DNA of 46,138 nt from Paenibacillus lautus NBRC 15380 (lineage in GTDB: Bacteria > Bacillota > Bacilli > Paenibacillales > Paenibacillaceae): positions 1-46,138 of the forward strand of contig NZ_BIMF01000030.1 in NCBI RefSeq assembly GCF_004000945.1, read 5' to 3'. The translations under genes and the position numbers were made by a program. This document shows, piece after piece, positions 43,958 to 46,138 of the stretch; position 1 is the stretch's first letter; each line of letters begins with the position of its first letter. The notes under the pieces are model-generated. The model was not told where the DNA came from. It saw only the letters and a program-made list of their open reading frames with translations, and searched no databases.

Positions 43958-44422
43958 TTAGTTCCCCCGCTGGCGCTGCCTTGCTCTCGCCTCGCCGCCT
44001 TTGCGGCCCGCTTCTTCACGGCTCATCTTGCCGTCCCCGCTGCTGCCGTTGCCGCTTCTGGCTTCGCCGCCCTGCTGCCCAATCTCTTGATAGAACTCAC
44101 GTCCGTGGGAATCCGAGGTAGCCTCGCCGCCTTTGCGTCCGATATCCTCATAGAATTCCCTGCCATGGGAATCGGAAGTCGCTTCCCCGCCCTTCTGGCC
44201 GATTTCTTGATAAAATTCTTTATCATGGGAGTTTGACGTGGATTCTCCACCCTTTTTACCGATATCCTGATAAAACTCTTTGTCATGGGACCGGGAAGTT
44301 GCTTCGCCGCCCTTCCGTCCGATTTCTTGGTAGAACTCTTTGTCATGGTTGTTCGCTGTTGCTTCTCCACCTAAACGTCCTGCTTCTTCACGGCTCATCT
44401 TTCCATTGTTGTTATTAGCCAT
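43958..44422 (-). CDS. KGG-repeat general stress protein (GsiB-like)
   Basis: 154 residues, very hydrophilic, no membrane segment. Five ~20-residue repeats of the form HDKEFYQEIGRKGGEATSxS fill the middle. Both ends carry KMSREEAGR(L/K)GGEA. Such KGG proteins (GsiB, ConA10-like, hydrophilin type) are made under dryness, salt or stationary stress. AAGGAGTGA precedes the ATG. I found no clear SigB promoter. Confidence 0.9.
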   Translation of the reverse strand: MANNNNGKMSREEAGRLGGEATANNHDKEFYQEIGRKGGEATSRSHDKEFYQDIGKKGGESTSNSHDKEFYQEIGQKGGEATSDSHGREFYEDIGRKGGEATSDSHGREFYQEIGQQGGEARSGNGSSGDGKMSREEAGRKGGEARARQRQRGN

Positions 44423-44690
44423 TCTGAATCACTCCTTATAGGTAATTTGAAGTTGTTGCTCGTCCACGTTATGATATTAAACTCCTGACCAGAGATGAAA
44501 CACCAGTTTTGCATAAACGCGCACTGAAAATCGATGAAAACCGTGATGAATCCTATGTAAACCTTGGTGTAAGAAAAACGTCTATCGACGTACATTCTTA
44601 AGAAGACAGACCGCGTTTAGATGTTGTTTTTCTTGCGATATCAGGTAGGCCATCCTTCGAAGTTTATACTTTCTGATATCTTGAACGCAA
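44423..44690. other. Intergenic region before the KGG gene
   Basis: About 310 bp separate the KGG gene from tRNA-Leu. Apart from the tRNA terminator it contains an 8-bp inverted repeat, GATATCAG (44637-44644) and CTGATATC (44673-44680). I see no gene and no clear promoter. Confidence 0.4.
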
Positions 44691-44722
44691 AAAAAGCCCC
44701 GCACAAAGTGCGGAGCTTTTTC
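44688..44722 (-). terminator. Terminator of the tRNA cluster
   Basis: Minus strand: AGCTCCGCAC-TTT-GTGCGGGGCT followed by TTTTTTTGCG. A T-run also follows on the plus strand, so it is probably bidirectional. Confidence 0.88.
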
Positions 44723-44734
44723 TTAATGTTCGTA

Positions 44735-44817
44735 TGCGGTAGAGAGGACTCGAACCTCCACGGGTATACACCCACTACCCCCTCAAGATAGCGTGTCTGC
44801 CATTCCACCACTACCGC
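44735..44817 (-). tRNA. tRNA-Leu (GAG), second copy
   Basis: 83 nt, same sequence as 35673-35755, anticodon GAG, long variable arm, CCA not encoded. It is the last tRNA of the Glu-Lys-Leu cluster. Confidence 0.93.
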
Positions 44818-44856
44818 ATAATATAAGGGGTACATCATTTCGTTACTTCATAAAAA

Positions 44857-44932
44857 TGGTGAGCCATGAAGGGCTCGAACCTTCGACACCCTGATTAAAA
44901 GTCAGGTGCTCTACCAACTGAGCTAATGGCTC
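44857..44932 (-). tRNA. tRNA-Lys (TTT)
   Basis: 73 nt plus encoded CCA. Acceptor GAGCCAT/ATGGCTC, anticodon stem CCTGA/TCAGG with loop CTTTTAA (anticodon TTT), T-arm AAGGTTCGAGCCCTT. Confidence 0.95.
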
Positions 44933-44960
44933 TCGATGACAATCATGCTGCTGCCATATA

Positions 44961-44984
44961 AGAAAGTGGTGACCCGTAGGGGAT
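44961..44984 (-). repeat. Duplicated tRNA-Glu 3' end
   Basis: 24 bp identical to 45073-45096, which covers the 3' end of tRNA-Glu with CCA and its flank. The two copies lie 112 bp apart and enclose structured element A. Confidence 0.85.
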
Positions 44985-45062
44985 ACTCTCTCTTCGTTCG
45001 AGACTGCGAAGCCTATCCTAACGAAGGTTATGCTCCGACGAACCGACGGGGTTCTCATCCCC
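44979..45062 (-). repeat. Structured element, copy A (between tRNA-Glu and tRNA-Lys)
   Basis: 84 bp, closed by GGGGAT/ATCCCC. On the minus strand it has the blocks GATGAGAACC, GGTTCGTCGGAGCATAA, CGTTAGG, CTTCGCAGTCTCGA, CGAAG and GAGAGTA, all shared with copy B at 46004-46086. A GAACC/GGTTC hairpin and a CTTCG/CGAAG hairpin are present. It is followed by a second copy of the tRNA-Glu 3' end. It could be a structured RNA or a small mobile element. Confidence 0.7.
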
Positions 45063-45078
45063 GAAGTAATATAGAAAG

Positions 45079-45153
45079 TGGTGACCCGTAGGGGATTCGA
45101 ACCCCTGTTACCTCCGTGAAAGGGAGGTGTCTTAACCCCTTGACCAACGGGCC
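45079..45153 (-). tRNA. tRNA-Glu (TTC)
   Basis: 72 nt plus encoded CCA. Acceptor GGCCCGT/ACGGGTC, anticodon loop CTTTCAC giving TTC, T-arm AGGGGTTCGAATCCCCT. First tRNA of the cluster. Confidence 0.95.
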
Positions 45154-45185
45154 ACTTTAACCACGTCGCCGTGACGACAAGATTG

Positions 45186-45215
45186 AGTATAGCATAATTT
45201 CAAAAATGCTGGCAA
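45186..45215 (-). promoter_or_regulatory. Promoter of the tRNA cluster
   Basis: Minus strand: TTGCCA (45215-45210), 18-bp spacer, TATACT (45191-45186), about 33 bases before tRNA-Glu. Confidence 0.65.
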
Positions 45216-45269
45216 GCTTTTTTTTCGTAAATTTTAATATTTATTTTTGGAGCTTTTTCGGCCGATAAA

Positions 45270-45965
45270 TCAGCCTAAAAAGTCCGGCGTTAACTTCGCT
45301 TCTTGAACGCTATTTCCTTCGCGCTCCACAAGGTATGCATGTGCATTTTTCCTTGAGCTTACGATTCTATGCAACCGTCCATCCATAAAATGCAATGCAA
45401 CCCCATCATCAGCAGCATATCCCGCTTGTGCTTCACCTTGAAGCACGAGTTTATGATAGGCAGGTCTTCTTTTGCTCTCACCATCATAATGCGGGCAATG
45501 ACTGCCTTGTAATAGACCCAAACCCTCAAGCTTGTACAAAGGCCCGTTCAACGGGTCCGTCACCCCTTGCTCAAACCAACAAATGGAACCAGCGCTTAAC
45601 CCGGTTAAGATGACACCCTGTTCATAAGCCTCTTTGAGTATCTGATCCAAGCCCCATTCCTTCCACAAGACGAGCATATTCCGGGTATTGCCCCCGCCAA
45701 CATAGATGATATCCTTCTTGAGTACAAAAGACCGAAGATCGGCAAAGTTCGCCTGAAACAGTAACAGATGGCTGGGAGTGCACGGCAGTGTCCGGAAAGC
45801 ATGATAGAAACGTTCAACATAACCATCCGCATCCCCGCTTGCCGTCGGAACAAAACACACTTCAGGCATCTCTCTCGATACTTGTGCCAGAACATAGCGA
45901 TCAAGCAAGAGATTATCCGGTTCCATCGAGAAACCGCCGCCACCCATGGCAATAATCTGTTTCAT
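45270..45965 (-). CDS. S51 family peptidase (dipeptidase E / cyanophycinase-like)
   Basis: 231 residues from ATG at 45965 with GGGGGAG six bases upstream. The nucleophile is Ser124 in GLSAGS; GGGN (90-93) and the C-terminal His of the HCPHYD region fit the S51 fold (Bacillus YgaJ-like). It would cleave small peptides, perhaps Asp-X dipeptides. The gene stands alone; structured element B lies 38 bases upstream of the start. Confidence 0.92.
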   Translation of the reverse strand: MKQIIAMGGGGFSMEPDNLLLDRYVLAQVSREMPEVCFVPTASGDADGYVERFYHAFRTLPCTPSHLLLFQANFADLRSFVLKKDIIYVGGGNTRNMLVLWKEWGLDQILKEAYEQGVILTGLSAGSICWFEQGVTDPLNGPLYKLEGLGLLQGSHCPHYDGESKRRPAYHKLVLQGEAQAGYAADDGVALHFMDGRLHRIVSSRKNAHAYLVEREGNSVQEAKLTPDFLG

Positions 45966-46003
45966 TGAGCTCTCCCCCATTTAAGTTCAACGAAAGAGAA
46001 AAT

Positions 46004-46086
46004 GGGTACTCTCCCTTCGGTCGAGACTGCGAAGTATGCCTAACGCCACTTATGCTCCGACGAACCCTATCCTGGGTTCTCATCCC
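46004..46086 (-). repeat. Structured element, copy B (upstream of the S51 peptidase)
   Basis: 83 bp, minus-strand orientation, sharing all conserved blocks with copy A. The first hairpin is GAACCC-AGGATA-GGGTTC here against GAACC-CCGTC-GGTTC in copy A, so the stem is kept while the loop differs. It begins right after the T-run of the upstream terminator and ends 38 bases before the peptidase start. Confidence 0.7.
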
Positions 46087-46091
46087 TAGAC

Positions 46092-46120
46092 AAAAAAACC
46101 CCCGATCACTTTGTGATGGG
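46092..46120 (-). terminator. Terminator of a gene beyond the window edge
   Basis: Minus strand: CCC-ATCAC-AAA-GTGAT-(C)-GGG followed by GGTTTTTTTG. It ends a minus-strand transcript that enters from the right. Confidence 0.85.
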
Positions 46121-46138
46121 AGCTTTCTTCGATGTAAT

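Noticed and set aside
43958..44422. The 60-bp repeats as a CRISPR array
   Set aside because: The repeats are translated as KGG units and there are no unique spacers.
44979..46086. The two-copy element as a 5S rRNA fragment, T-box or Bacillaceae-1 RNA
   Set aside because: GAGAGTA recalls 5S rRNA but the rest does not align; there is no T-box core; the two RUCCU end loops of Bacillaceae-1 are not both present.

Overview
The window reads as a chromosomal segment of a Paenibacillus-type Firmicute. Grounds: strong AAGGAGG-type ribosome binding sites with frequent GTG/TTG starts, moderate GC with AT-rich promoters, two proteins with copper-amine-oxidase N-terminal (stalk-type) domains, a Btr-Feu-type siderophore locus like that of Bacillus, DUF2621 and KGG-repeat stress proteins. 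Genus is an inference from gene content only.

Layout. (1) 1-12795, minus strand: an eight-gene operon that starts with a large exported protein (10435-12795) and an ABC exporter pair, continues with a coiled-coil membrane protein, a MoxR AAA+ ATPase and a DUF58 protein, and ends with two VWA membrane proteins, the last cut by the window edge. (2) 13064-15815: purU and nfo (minus), then a DUF2621 protein (plus). (3) 15916-18230: two back-to-back copper-amine-oxidase-domain proteins. (4) 18436-19733: an AT-rich patch with an IS3-type transposase remnant, an orphan membrane protein and apparently decayed DNA. (5) 19734-30615, minus: a complete Gram-positive Tad/Flp pilus operon, tadZ-A-B-C-flp-tadE-tadG-tadE-tadV plus a DUF6382/FHA protein, behind a promoter followed by an intrinsic terminator in the leader. 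(6) 30927-35486: a lipoprotein nuclease with a LexA-type box, PepSY and FixH-like proteins, a DCC thiol protein, two small Cys-motif proteins and Ohr. (7) 35673-37043: tRNA-Leu, an XRE regulator and a divergent PAS/Cys-motif protein. (8) 37144-43699, minus: an iron-siderophore locus with Fur boxes: Btr-like regulator, binding lipoprotein, two permeases and a double-domain siderophore esterase; no ATPase gene is present. (9) 43958-46138: KGG stress protein, tRNA-Leu/Lys/Glu cluster, an S51 peptidase, and two copies of an 83-84 bp element with conserved blocks and covarying stems.

How the genes fit together. In region 1 the ATPase, DUF58 and VWA proteins form the usual MoxR set, here joined to an ABC exporter and exported proteins, which suggests an envelope maturation or assembly machine of unknown substrate. 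In region 5 all parts of a Gram-positive Tad pilus are present. In region 8 Btr would sense ferri-siderophore, FeuABC-like proteins import it and the double esterase hydrolyses it. The least explained items are the two-copy structured element near the tRNAs, the terminator in the tad leader, and the double esterase with its His/Asn repeat linker.
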